A stretch of 64,000 nucleotides of DNA from Polytrichum commune (taxonomy: Eukaryota; Streptophyta; Polytrichopsida; Polytrichales; Polytrichaceae): the NCBI GenBank assembly GCA_950295325.1, contig OX485807.1, positions 7,256,501-7,320,500 of the forward strand. The letters run 5' to 3'. A program made the translations under genes and the position numbers. Under the pieces are notes generated by a model. It did no database searches, was not told where the DNA came from, and worked only from the letters and a program-made list of their open reading frames with translations. This document shows positions 12,401 through 25,300 of this stretch, piece after piece. Position 1 is the stretch's first letter; the number at the start of each line of letters is the position of its first letter.

Positions 12401-15400
12401 TGCATCTATTACTTAACATCTCAATTTAACACCATGATATGTTGTCATCATTTTTCTTTTGTAAACTATTTTTAGGATTGAGTAACTATTTATAATGAAA
12501 TTGTTTTTCAAAATCCATTGGAACTTATCGAGGGAATGGCCATTTGGTAGACACTTCAAAAATCCCGAAAGTGTTGCAAAATTGTTCAAAATTTGGACTA
12601 AAGTCATTAGAATATTGAGAGGTTGTCGCAACTCTTGCTAGTGTCCCTTAATTTAACTTCACCACCTTAAAATATTGAGTTGATCATTGCCTTGCCGGAA
12701 CAACACTACAACAACCTAAGGCATATTTGGCAACTATGCCCCCATGTTGGGCCAATGCCCGTGGGCCATGTCTTTTTGCCTCAGGTGGGATCGGTTGATA
12801 ACATTGCCTTACTCATATAAGCTTCTAGAACTTTGGGCAGGGCCCCTACCTCACTATCAAGTATTTTTTGTCTCTCTCTAAAGACTTGGGATGAAGTAGA
12901 CTATTCCCTTAGCCACCGGGCTTGGAATCCCCCAGTAGCTTCAAACCTCCATAACTATTTGTGTGATGTTTGATTCTATCAAGCGACCACTGCATGGGCA
13001 TCTACTCTTCGCGTAGATGCCGATAGACCCTTCTCCAGCCCCATTTGGGCAAATCTTGCGGAAATCATGGTTGTTCTAACCTTGGCAGTCTCAGACGCCA
13101 CTCCCAAGTCATTGCAGTCCCATGGCGTTGTCCCTAGGTGTCCCACTCAAATTGCCATATCTCCTTGTTGAGACCTCCGATTGGAGAGTTCTTGAACATT
13201 TTAAAATCCGGACGCCATAGATTATTCAATGCTCATGGCCTTACCCTCGTGACTTCTAGTTTCCGTGGGTGAGAGGCATTTCCAACGCCCGGGGCCCTCA
13301 CCCACATTAGGACCACTTGGGCCCTCTCACTTATGGTGTCACAAGTCCCGGGTGTCACTCCGGGATCCTTGTTGTGCCCATGGTGTTGGAGGGAGTCCTC
13401 TTGGAGAGGTGGGTGATAGAGGTAGTACAATATTGAGTTAAATTTTATGTTTTATTTAGTGATTGGTTTTGTCTTTGTTGAATATACAAAGTTTGAATTA
13501 TGAGGTCGATACAGTAGTGGACATGTTTTGGTGGTGTTGTAAAGTATCAAATTTTCTCCCAGGTGTGCATCAATACACTACCTCAAGATGGAAAAATGTG
13601 CATGCTCCGAGTGGAAAATTGTTTAAACCTCCCTATAGAGTGGTTCTTGTGGGTATGATCAAGTTTATATAAAGATTTTGAGTTTGTTGATGTGATGTTT
13701 TGAGAGTGGTCTTATTGCGTCATGTATTAATTGGTTCATATTTTTGAAATTGTGGCATGTATTGGAGCCAAGAATTTGTGGTAGCCTTATGAATTGAGGT
13801 TGAAATTTTAGGATCTCATATACCTCAATTTTTTTCCTTTTTTGAACAAATTTAACCTGTAGTCTATACTAGAGATCTCAAATTAATCAAGTATTCATCT
13901 ATACATGGCTTAACAGACTACATAATGGACCCCTTAACATGGCTACAACTAATTGTAAGCCATACTTGGGGATTATCCTTATTGGTTGTAGCACAATGTT
14001 GACTTTGGTGTAGCCCCTTCATTGGATCACCATGTGTCTTTGATTTTGTTATTATAAAATTTTCTACCTAGTACACAAAGTCCCATTCTATGCATTTTTT
14101 GCATTACTTTGTCCTAGTCAAAGGCATAGAATTATACTTTATTATATTCTACCTAGAGTGACCTTCTATGCATGTATTGTTCTCATCCTAGTTGTGATGG
14201 GTATATGAGGACTTGCTACGTACTTATTGTTTTTCTAGGTTATTTCATGTTATGAAAACTCATTAAGAGACCAACCTAAAACTTTTCATTTGATGTTTTG
14301 AAGGTAGTCTTCATGTGGCTTGTACAAGGTTCATGTTTTGTATGTGTAATACATATGTAGATTGTGGGATGTAGGGAGCATTCCTTCTTGACGCATATTG
14401 CTTGACATGAAGTAGTATGCATGATGTGTAATTTGTCTTTATGATGCTTCAATGAAATAACTGTCATGATGGATGTGTGAAGAGAGTGTTGCTTTGCTTT
14501 GCCAAGTTGGGTCAGAAAAACTTGTAGTTACACCAATGCATTTTGAAATGGCTTTAGCTGATTCAATGATGATCATGTACAAGTATTCATAAACATTGAG
14601 TTTCAATAGTCAAATATGAAATGATTCATAACATACAAATCAACAATGTCTTGAAGTTAACCTATTTGGGTGTCCAAAGGAATTAAGCTACAAAATCTAC
14701 ATTTGTTGCTATGCTTAATGCTTAATGCCCACTTTATAAGGACCTTTGACCATTAGCATTTCCATGGTGAACATGGGACTCCAAAGATCGAGCGTACAAG
14801 GGGAAGTTATTCGCTTTAGACAAGTCGCATGGTTTTTCACTTTGTCACGTTTAGATTTTGCCATGTCCCTCAGTTGTTTGATGTTTTAATGCTTTGAGAG
14901 TGTCCTTAACAAGTTCCTTGTTATCTCATATACAATATAAGCCATGTGATTGAGTTCATGACAAACATTGTAAAAATGTTCATTGAGCTTGCATCCATAT
15001 AATTGTTAACTAGTTGTAAGTATGAAATGAGATTTATATATAATAATACTTCATATATGTATGTCGTACCTTGGGTACTTATAGAACTTTTGTATACAAG
15101 CTTAAGGAAGAAGAAATCTAATAAAAACAATTCTCTACACCAAAAATTATATTAAGAAAACCTTGAGACTAGAGTTTGGTCTACCAATCCCTTGATGGTT
15201 TCTATAATCATGTCAATCTTTATTTTAATGAAGTAATGGAAACATGATTTGAGGTTGCTAGTAGTATATTGATAGCTTTGTATATTGGAATCTAGTATCT
15301 TTTAAAATCAATTGTAACCCTTACTTTTGCATTTCAATATGATTGTGCTTGAAGGTGTATACTACTCATTTTGAGCAACTAGTATTTTTTATGACAACAA

Positions 15401-15433
15401 TTTTATGGAAACAAGAAATCACCGGTGTTGGAA
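6453..15433. other. Long AT-rich intergenic region upstream of the immune receptor
   Basis: No host gene could be supported in these 9 kb. Items seen: a (TG)n tract at about 8428-8450; 'cactaaat' repeats at about 9185-9425; a palindromic element at 9273-9355; a GA-rich tract at about 9790-10020 that gives low-complexity frames on both strands; and a 99-codon frame at 10507-10806 (+) starting MVEPEKFDHKREQPKG with no recognisable family. About 12660-13430 has higher GC than its surroundings and looks like foreign or transposon DNA, but it has no identifiable domain or ends. The receptor's promoter must lie in the last 1-2 kb; I see no distinctive regulatory motif there. Confidence 0.4.
9273..9355. 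repeat. Palindromic 83-bp element, copy 1 of 3
   Basis: The ends 'gggcgaactaacccgtacac' and 'gtgtatgggttggtttgccc' are imperfect reverse complements, and inside them 'ggttccttg' pairs with 'caaggaac'. Related copies lie at about 32214-32297 and 41350-41432, also palindromic. A transcript would form a stem of about 30 bp with a short loop. Confidence 0.75.
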
Positions 15434-18400
15434 ATGACGAACTTTCTACGAGTACCAATGGAGTTTGCAAATTTTCCCAATCTATCATTTCCAGAAGAAG
15501 TTTTGAATAGACGACAATGCAAAAATTTGTTGGACAACTTCCGCAAGGGTGTACATGCAATTGAAACAATTGCCCATGGTTCACATGGGAATGTCTTTCG
15601 TCGAATGGAGGAAGACATGCTTTTTGTTGTGAACAAGGCAAAGGGTGTGATAGAAGAATGTTGCAATGATGATTGGTGTCGAGTTGTCGTGAAGCAAATG
15701 AATAACAAAGAGACCTTCAGGGAACTTCTCGAGGACTTTGAGTGTTCTTTCCACACAATGTGCAATGCAATTTCTCATATTTTTCCTAGTCGAAAAACTG
15801 AAGTTTTGAAGATTGAAAGCTCTACAACATTTTTTCCAACGTGCATTGATGAAGTTGAAGAGGACCATAATTCAATGGTTGAAAGGTTTTCAAAGCACTT
15901 GAATATGTGCAAAACTGCAAGTTGCAAAGATTGCACTCTTGTAGGGTACCTAATGGAACTAGTAAAGGGTCTTCAAAGGGCAGAAGGTGGTGAATTGGAT
16001 AGCATCATTTTTCCTCCTAACTACCCTTGCCCTAAATATGGAAGGCAACGTGCTCCTCTGGGTGGAGGTGCATCAGGAAGTGTATATTGCACAAGATGGT
16101 TAGAATTTGATACTGTCACAAAGGTCATCGAAGTCAATGGCCTAGACCATGAAGAAATGATTCAAAATGAAAAAATGGTTTGGAATGAAGCAAGTATTTT
16201 GGGAGGATTGAATCATCCGAACATCATCAAGTTTTTTTGTTGTGGCTTTACTAGGGATCATCCGAACATCAAGTTGTGTTATTGTGGCTTCATGAGGAAA
16301 AACATTCAAGGCAAAAAAAAGAAAATGTTTGAAATTGTCACCGAGCAAGGAACAATGGACTTGTTATGTTTCTTAAATCAACAAACTTCGTTCAATGAAG
16401 AAAATATGATTGATATTATGTTGCAAATCGCAAGCGGAATGTCCTACCTTCACGATATGGAAGTTGCCCATCGTGACTTGAAGCCTGATAATGTTGTCCT
16501 AACTTTAAATGATTCAACTAGTGTGGAACATGTGCATGTGAAGCTAGTTGATTTTGGTATATCCAAAATTGAAGTGACAAGCTTTTCAAAGGTGCCCACT
16601 GGTGAGAATATTTATGGAACTTGTGGGTATATGGCACCTGAGGTTCTTGAAAGAAGTTCAAAGGTAGATGCATTCAAAACAGACGTCTTTAGTTTTGGCA
16701 TGATGTGCTCTGAGATCCTTTTAAGAAAGAGAAATTTCAATGATTATCGTCTTCGTGATTACAAGGATTCTATCTTGAATGGTGAAAGACCCGAGCTCCC
16801 TCAAGCATGTTCGGAAGGATTGAAATCATTGATACATATATGTTGGTCCCGGGAACCTTCAAAAAGGCCAACATTCCTTGATATTCATAAGACTCTAAGA
16901 AAATTAAAGAATGATGCAATCCTCAAGACTTTCCATGATGTTGTAGCTCCCAAGCAATTCAATGAGCCCACATTTCTTTTCGGTTTGAAGCTTGGTAATA
17001 CCACCTCATTATCAAAAATTGAAGAGCAATCAAAAGACACATCATCATATCAAATGCGACATGAGGTGAATACCACTTTGTCAATATTTATTTGCAAAGA
17101 AAGTTGTATGAATCTTGACCAATCATAATATCATAGATTTAACAGTGGAATACAATGTAAGACCTCATGTAACTTATATGATTTGTTCAATAGCAATGAA
17201 TTAACTTGGTATATTGACATTTTGTAGGGGGGACACAACATGAAGGAGGATTTCAAATTGATTGGCCTCAAAGAAAAGATTCCAATATTGGAAAAATCAC
17301 TCCAACGTGTTGGAAGTGTGGGGTTTGTGGGCATGGGTGGAATTGGCAAGTCAACATTTGCGGCTGCTCTAAGTGATCACATCTCCCACCAATATGATGC
17401 GACGGTCTTTGTAAATGCCTTCAAAGATGAAAGTTGTACTTTTGTAGTGAAATACAACCTACAAAATGTGAAAGTGCTACCTGAAACCAAAACATTAAAG
17501 GAAGGACGAGAGATTTTGACCCAATTACAAAGCACACAAAAAATCCTTATTCTTGTGGACAATGTTGGTGAGGCAAACCAACTCAATGAACTATTGGGCA
17601 ATCATAAATTTCAAGATGGCGATGGAAGTAAACTCATTGCCACTTCTCGTGAATGGAAGTCCTTGGAAGCATATGTACATGTGGTTGGTAAAGTGGATGT
17701 GAAAACCCTTGATGGGCAACAATCGTTGGAATTATTTTCAATGCATGCAAATTTTACAACCAACCAACCATGCTTGCCATACTTGACATATGTAGTGAAG
17801 AAAATTGTGAGCGCTTGTGATGGACTCCCGTTGAGTTTGGAGGTGATGGGTAGTTCCTTAAATGGGGAAAAACGTTTGAGAATATGGGAGCGAAGATTGC
17901 AAAGATTGTTGAGGGCAAGGCATGATGGAAGTGAAGATCGTAGAATTTGGAATACATTACGCACAAGTTTTGATGAGCTCAATGAAAGGGAAAAGAACAT
18001 GTTCTTGGATATATCTTGTTTCTTTTGCAAAGACTCATGGATTGGTGGCTTGCAATCTACAAAAGAGACTATACTTAGATGCTTTGATGATGATGATAAA
18101 AGCATCATAGATCAAAGTTTTGAAAGGCTACAAGACAAATCATTGCTAAAAGTTGACGAATATGGTGGTTTGGATATGCATGATCAATTGCAGGATATGG
18201 GTCGTATGATTGTGGAAAAAGAATATCAAGGCTCTCGAATATGGGATTTTTCTTCATCCACATTCATTGATTATTGTAATCGAAAGGTATGTGGCACACA
18301 AATGGATGGTTTTACAAAATCATTATGAAGTTATGACTTGAATTTAGAATTGTAACCATAACTTAGAAAAACTAAGATTTGAAAATAAATGTTCCATTGT

Positions 18401-20942
18401 CTAATATTTGGTTTTCATGCAGGATACAAGATTGATTGAAGGCATTTCATTTACAAATATTGAGAAAGTATTGACATTTACAACAACTATACAACTGCAA
18501 GGTCTACGATTGTTAAGCGTTCAAAATTGCGAGGATGTGTACCTTCTTTTTTCTATCCTCATTAGAACAACCAAACTCAAAAGGTTAAGGATCCATTTTA
18601 ATACGGAATGTGATAATTTTTGGGCAATGCAAGAGAGATTCAACAATAATATTAAAAAAATTGCCAAAAATCATTTGAAAAAGTTAAGTGTCCTTGAAAT
18701 ATTCAACGGCCATATTTCAAAATCTCTTCCATTTGATGTTCTCCATTTTACAACACTCAAAGAACTTAAATTTATGGGTTGTGAAACATTGGATAGGTTT
18801 CCAAATGGACTTCAAAAAATAGTATCCTTGGAGGACTTATACATAACACGATGCAAGTCATTGAAGATGATCCCGGAGGGATTAGGAGGTTTGACATGCT
18901 TGAAGAAACTTGGTATGTGGGAATGCGAGGCCTTGGAAGAATTTCCGTCCGGAGTGTGCACTCTTGTGGCATTGGAAGAATTGGATTTTCGTGGATGCAA
19001 ATCCTTGAAGATGATCCGAGAGGGACTAGGGGGTTTGACATGTTTGAAGAAACTTGACATGTGGGAATGCGAGGCCTTGGAAGCATTTCCGTCCGGAGTG
19101 TGCACTCTTCTAGCATTGGAGGAATTGAATTTTTGTGGATGCAAATCCTTGAAGATGATCCCAGAGGGACTAGGAGGTTTGACATGTTTGAAGAAACTTG
19201 GTATGTGGAAATGCGAGGCCTTGGAAGAATTTCCGTCCGGAGTGTGCACTCTTGTGGCATTGGAGCAATTGAATTTTCGTGGATGCAAATTGTTGAAGAT
19301 GATCCCGGACGGCCTAGGGGGTTTGACATGTTTGAAGAAACTTGCTATGTCAAAATGCGAGGCCTTGGAAGAATTTCCGTTCGGAGTATGCACTCTTGTG
19401 GCATTGGAGGAATTGAGATTTCATGAATGCAAATCCTTGAAGATGATCCCGGAGGGACTAGGGGGTTTGACCTGCTTGAAGAGACTTCGTATGTCGAAAT
19501 GCGAGGCCTTGGAAGAATTTCCGTCCGGAGTGTGCACTCTTGTGGCATTGGAGGAATTGAATTTTCGTGGATGCAAATCCTTGAAGATGATCCCAAAAGG
19601 ACTAGGGGGTTTGACATGTTTGAAGAAACTCTACATGTGGGAATGCGAGGCCTTGGAAGAATTTCCGTCCGGAGTGTGCACTCTTATGGCATTGGAGGAA
19701 TTGAAATTTAATGGATGCAAATCCTTGAAGATGATCCCGGAGGGACTAGGGGGTTTGACATGTTTGAAGAAACTCTACATGTGGGAATGCGAGGCCTTGG
19801 AAGAATTTCCGTCCGGAGTGTGCACTCTTATGGCATTGGAGGAATTGAAATTTAATGGATGCAAATCCTTGAAGATGATCCCGGAGGGACTAGGGGGTTT
19901 GACATGTTTGAAGAAACTCTACATGTGGGAATGCGAGGCCTTGGAAGAATTTCCGTCCGGAGTGTGCACTCTTGTGGCATTGGAGGAATTGGCATTTTAT
20001 GAATGCAAATCCTTGAAAATGATCCCCAAGGGATTAGGGGGTTTGACATGTTTGAAGAAACTTGGTATGTCGAAATGCGAGGCCTTGGAAGAATTTCCGT
20101 CCGGAGTGTGCACTCTTGTGTCATTGGAGGAATTGGATTTTCATGGATGCAAATCCTTGAAAATGATCCCGGAGGGACTAGGAGGTTTGACATGTTTGAA
20201 GAAACTCTACATGTGGGAATGCGAGGCCTTGGAAGAATTTCCGTCCGGAGTGTGCACTCTTATGGCATTGGAGGAATTGAAATTTTATGGATGCAAATCC
20301 TTGAAGATGATCCCGGAGGGACTAGGGGGTTTGACATGTTTGAAGAAACTTGACATGTGGGAATGCGAGGCCTTGGAAGAATTTCCGTCCGGAGTGTGCA
20401 CTCTTCTAGCATTGGAGGAATTGAATTTTGGTGGATGCAAATCCTTGAAGATGATCCAAGAGGGACTAGGAGGTTTGACATGTTTGAAGAAACTTGGTAT
20501 GTGGAAATGCGAGGCCTTGGAAGAATTTCCGTCCGGAGTGTGCACTCTTGTGGCATTGGAGCAATTGAATTATCGTGGATGCAAATTGTTGAAGATGATC
20601 CCGGACGGCTTAGGGGGTTTGACATGTTTGAAGAAACTTGCTATGTCAAAATGCGAGGCCTTGGAAGAATTTCCGTTCGGAGTATGCACTCTTGTGGCAT
20701 TGGAGGAATTGAAATTTAATGGATGCAAATCCTTGAAGATGATCCCGGAGGGACTAGGGGGTTTGACCTGCTTGAAGAGACTTTGTATGTCGAAATGCGA
20801 GGCCTTGGAAGAATTTCCGTCCGGAGTGTGCACTCTTGTGGCATTGGAGGAATTGAATTTTCGTGGATGCAAATCCTTGAAGATGATCCCGGACGGCCTA
20901 GGGGGTTTGACATGTTTGAAGAAACTTGCTATGTCAAAATGA
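15434..20942 (+). CDS. Kinase-NBS-LRR (PNL-class) intracellular immune receptor
   Basis: The model has three exons: 15434-17065, 17228-18286 and 18423-20942 (about 1736 aa), with canonical GT-AG introns in phase 0. Residues 1-200 form a helical region. The kinase starts with GGGASGSV (about 210) and has HRDLKPDN (346), DFG (373) and APE (401), all intact; a lysine in VTKV fits the ATP-binding position. The NB-ARC domain has GMGGIGKST (579), the kinase-2 run ILILVDNV, GSKLIATS, GLPL, FLDISCFF and MHD (861-863). LRRs follow, and from 18852 (residue 1041) they become near-identical 48-residue pairs. Kinase-NBS-LRR proteins are described from mosses. By analogy it would sense pathogen effectors in the cytosol through the LRRs, switch on nucleotide exchange, and signal through the kinase or N-terminus. 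The start is the first in-frame ATG. A 14-residue segment around HPNI is tandemly duplicated in the kinase N-lobe. The frame ends at TGA-TAG within LRR unit 15. Function is inferred from domains only. Confidence 0.9.
18852..20939 (+). repeat. Array of 14.5 near-identical 144-bp LRR units inside the receptor
   Basis: Units start at 18852 + 144(n-1), each beginning at the TGC codon of 'CKSLKMIPEGLGGLTCLKK'. Each unit encodes two 24-residue LRRs, the second containing CEALEEFPSGVCTLVALEEL. No length change occurs across 14.5 units. Variation is concentrated at a few codons: xMWEC or xMSKC, and xFRG, xFNG or xFHE, which fall near the variable face of the LRR. Units 2-5 share private variants with units 11-14 (LLALEELNF; LALEQLN; LLKMIPDG with FPFGV; LKRL), suggesting duplication of a block of nine units (1296 bp). 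Confidence 0.95.
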
Positions 20943-22280
20943 TAGGCCTTGGAAGAATTTCCGTCCGGAGTGTGCACTCTTGTGGCATTGGAGGAATTGA
21001 ATTTTCGTGGATGCAAATCCTTAAAGATGATCCCGGAGGGACTAGGGGGTTTGACATGTTTGAAGAAACTTGACATGTGGAAATGCGAGGCCTTGGAAGA
21101 ATTTCCGTCCGGAGTGTGCACTCTTGTGGCATTGGAGGAATTGAATTTTCGTGGTTGCAAATCCTTGAAGATGATCCCAAAAGGACTAGGGGGTTTGACA
21201 CGTTTGAAGAAATTCTACATGTGGGAATGCGAGGCCTTGGAAGAATTTCCGTCCGGAGTGTGCACTCTTGTGTCATTGGAGGAATTGAGTTTTTATAGAT
21301 GCAAATCGTTGAAGATGATCCCGGAGGGATTAAGGGGTTTCACATGTTTGAAGAAACTTGACATGTGGGAATGTAAGGCCTTGGAAGAATTTCTGTCCGG
21401 AGTGTGCACTCTTGTGGCATTAGAGGAATTGAATTTTCGTGGATGCAAATCCTTGAAGATGATCCCGGAGGGACTAGGGGGTTTGACATGTTTGAAGAAA
21501 CTTGGTATGTGGGAATGCGAGGCCTTGGAAGAATTTACGTGCGGAGTGTGCACTCTTGTGGTATTGGAGGAATTGAATTTTTATGGATGCAAATCCTTGA
21601 AAATGATCCGGAGGGACTAGGGGGTTTGACATGTTTGAAGAAACTCTACATGTGGGAATGCGAGGCCTCGGAAGAATTTCCATGAGGAATAAGCACGCTC
21701 GTGGCATTGGAGGAATTGGCATTTAATGGATGCAAATCCTTTAGGAAGATCCCGGAAGGATTAAAGGGTTCGGGTCGTTTGTAGAATTGTATATGAGGGA
21801 GCACAAGGCCTTGGAAGAATTTCCATCTGGAGTTTGAATGCTTGTGGTGTTGGAAGAACTGGTAGGTTGTTAATGTGAATCTTTGATGAAGAGCTCCAAA
21901 GGATCAATGGGTTTGGCACATTTGAAGAAACTCTATATGTTGGAATGCGAGGCCTTGGAGGAATGTCCATCTGGAGTGTGGACGCTTGTGGCGTTGAATG
22001 AATTGGTAGATTGTTAATGTGAATCTTTGATGAAGAGCTCCAAAGGATCAATAGGTTTGGCACATTCGAAGAAACTTTGTATTTGGGAATGCAAGGCATT
22101 GGAAGAATTTCCATCCTGATTGCGCATGCTCATGGTGTTTGAAGATGTGTATTTTGATGAATGCAATATGTGAAGAAGAGTCATGAAGAATTAAAGGGTT
22201 TGATATGTTTGAAGAAACTCTACCGATGGGAATTGTAGGCCTTGGAAGAATATCTATCCGGATTTATACTGTTGATTCCA
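20940..22280 (+). pseudogene. Decayed downstream LRR units beyond the stop codons
   Basis: After the tandem stops at 20940-20945 the same frame stays open through units 15b-19 with no length change. Unit 20 (21588) has lost one C in 'atgatcccgg', which shifts the frame and brings a stop at about 21618. Further units to about 22280 are progressively diverged, with phrases such as 'tttgatgaagagctccaaag' repeated at about 21883 and 22027. Position 20940 has TGA TAG where sister units have TGC GAG, so two substitutions made the stops. Either the receptor is truncated with a decaying tail, or the whole gene is a recent pseudogene; the intact upstream domains favour truncation. Confidence 0.85.
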
Positions 22281-22327
22281 ATAGATGAAGATGTCTCTTC
22301 ACCAAATGTGCCCTTGAACCTTAGTTG

Positions 22328-22370
<43 letters not shown>

Positions 22371-25300
22371 ATCATATTTTATTTCTTTAATGTTAATGAC
22401 TACTTATTTGAGTTTTCAATTTTGTCATAGTTAGTTATTTTGCCATCATAGTCTCCACACTCATAGTTGAATGATGATGGCCAATAATAATGTTTTGGAG
22501 CAAGAGGCAATAGCAATGTCAAGTACATAAATCTTGGAATTGCTCTACATGGAACATTATACTATATTTTTCCTTTAGATGTTATTATTATTGCAACATT
22601 AATGGAATATAATTTAAAAGTCATTTACTTTGGTGAAAGGTACCTCAAATGATTAGCTTGGTAATGGAGAAAACCCATGATGATGAATCTATATCAAGAC
22701 TTGTGTGGAGTCATCAATCAAAGTGGCTTCATCATGATTTGAGTGTGTTTATTGGACATTAATTACAAGCCTAACTCAAGACATCCATTTGATAATTGAT
22801 TGCTCCCAAAACCTCAATTGAAATAGTTGTGGGGCAAAGTTGTACCTTAATCCAACAACCCCAGGGCTGACACTCCCTAAAAATTAGAAACTACGTGTGG
22901 GCAAAGATAGGGTCTCTTTAAATGATTGTATCAAATAAATTGACGTGGTTTCAAAATATAATGGGCCTTGCACAATATGTGACTTTGCGTTCAAAATAGA
23001 TTGTGAAGGTTGTTATAATTTCCATGAAATAAAGTTTATATTATTTCTAAGATAGCATGGTAATAGAAAATTGCAAAAGGGTTATAGTGTAAACTTTCCC
23101 CCATTGCGCCCAGAGTGGATGAAAATTTATTGATATAGGAAAAAATGGTTGAAGAATGTCGGATGACGGGTTTAGGTAAGCAACGTTGAGGTCATGGCAT
23201 TGTATTATGAGAGTTTGGTGTATGCGAATGGTGAGATTGGTTTACAATCCTCAAAATTCCTTGCTTCCAAGCCTAGAAGCAAGATCATTGTAAACTCTTC
23301 TCATTTTTGAGGTGGATTTTCCTCAATTTAACGTCTATTATGTCTTCACGTTTTAGATTTTAGATTTTAGATTTCAAGCTTCTCTATTTCTTATGTTTCT
23401 CTATCTCCTTGTGATTAGTTCTTATTTATGGTGCTTAGGCTCAATTTTGGGACGCCTTCTCCGAATCCTGGTCGGCCTCAACATCCTTTGAAACCTCACC
23501 AATTTCGTTCCAAGTCTCTATAGTTGAACCAAAATCCTAAGTTTTCCAAAGTGGTATTTGGATCCACCTCCAAGTTTTTGTTCTTGCCGTCCTTCTCAAG
23601 CTTAGATCTTAAACAAAATTTGTAGAAGAAACTTCTACAAATGTTATCTCTTTGTTTTTTTTGTCTTGTTACTGGTACCTTTTGTCTTATATCTCCATAT
23701 ATTTCCACTTTGAAAATGTTTGGCACCCTTCATATATTAATGTGCATTGGGTTGCAAAAAATGGGATTTACGCTTTCAAGGTTGTGAACAACCCCATGAT
23801 TTAGTGAAGGTGCATCAAAGCAAGTCTTTACCAGTGTTGTGGTTATTGTGACAACATGTACGTATTTAACATGAATATTAATAATGGTATCTCTCACATA
23901 GTTCAACCTTAGTGGCAATCCAAATTGCTTTGTTTTCTTTAATGGCATTATGTAGCTTCAAGTAGAGTATTTGAAACCTCCTTCAAGTATAGTTTGTCAT
24001 CGGCGGAACTTGACTTTTGGAATAATTGTATTTGTGGAGGGTATATTCTCTAGTTGGAAAAGATGGAAATGACACCTTGACTATGTGGGAAATTGATTAT
24101 TGGAGAGCAACCAGGTGTCTATGTTCTGGACACCCTTGGTGTGTGTTTGTTTCAAATATTGATAATATTAAGGTTGGGCTAAAGTGTGCATTATCTAGTA
24201 AGTTATCTGCCATGTTGTTGATGATTTCTTTGATCCACCACAACCTATTATATAATATCTTTAATTTGATTAAGTTTTTGTGTTTGCTTTCATAGAACGT
24301 GCTTCTAATTCTATATGACTTGTTTGTGTAGTTGAGTTGCATTGCATTTGACACCTTTGTTGGAGGGGGTCATTCAATTGTTGAATCATGGATTGGGAGC
24401 AGATGTTGCACTTTAATAAAGACGACATTTCATCTCCAGAAACCCTTTCCTATGCTTCTTTTAACTATGTGTCTACAAACACACATTTTTGCTTTGTTTT
24501 GTTGACATCTACAAACTATATGTTATAACAGTTCGGTATTGGCACATTTGTTTTTTTGTTCACTGTTTAAGCTTGTGATGGTAATCTTTCCACATGAATA
24601 ACAATTTTGTAGGATTTCCATCACTCAGCTTGGGGATGTCATTGGTTTATGCTTCCACAAAAAATGCAATTTTTTTGTCCTCTAGAGTGCATATGAATTT
24701 TGTGGCTTTATGAAATTGCTTTGAGGCTAAATTGCATTGTAATGAAGTATTAGCTATGCCTTTTGAGATAGTTTTTAAAATAAGCCAAAGTTTGGCTTTG
24801 GTAAGACAACCAACTAGAATTGACCATGTGTGGAGGACAATCATAGAGCATTAGACTCTTCCAATTGGCCACTTGTTGATTTATAATAAACATGTGGTAT
24901 AAGAAAATTACTAATTGCACATATAGGTACAACAAAATGGTCAAATATCAAATTGTGCATATTTTGAAGTACCTAGATGTATAATACAATAAAAATTTGG
25001 TACAATATTTGATTTATAATAAATAAATGCACAAGTAGAAAATTACCTAATTGAATGGGTCATTTAATTGCTTTGTGAGCAAGATAATATCCCCAAACAA
25101 TTATACCGTCATCACATGTGGTCCTATTGTTAAGGTGGAATTTAGGACTATGTTTTAAGAACATGACCTTGGTAAACCAACCTATAAAATCCATACTAGT
25201 TGGCCATAGATTGTGAGAATGGCTGGAAATGGCATTTTAATGGTTGACATCAAATATAGCCTTAGTACAACTAGTTGCTAAAGTTGGCACTAGTTGATTT

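Noticed and set aside
18772-21722. Long minus-strand and alternate-frame open frames (90-196 codons) across the LRR array
   Set aside because: The 144-bp unit length is a multiple of three, so any frame open in one unit is open in all. They mirror the sense repeats and have no domain of their own.
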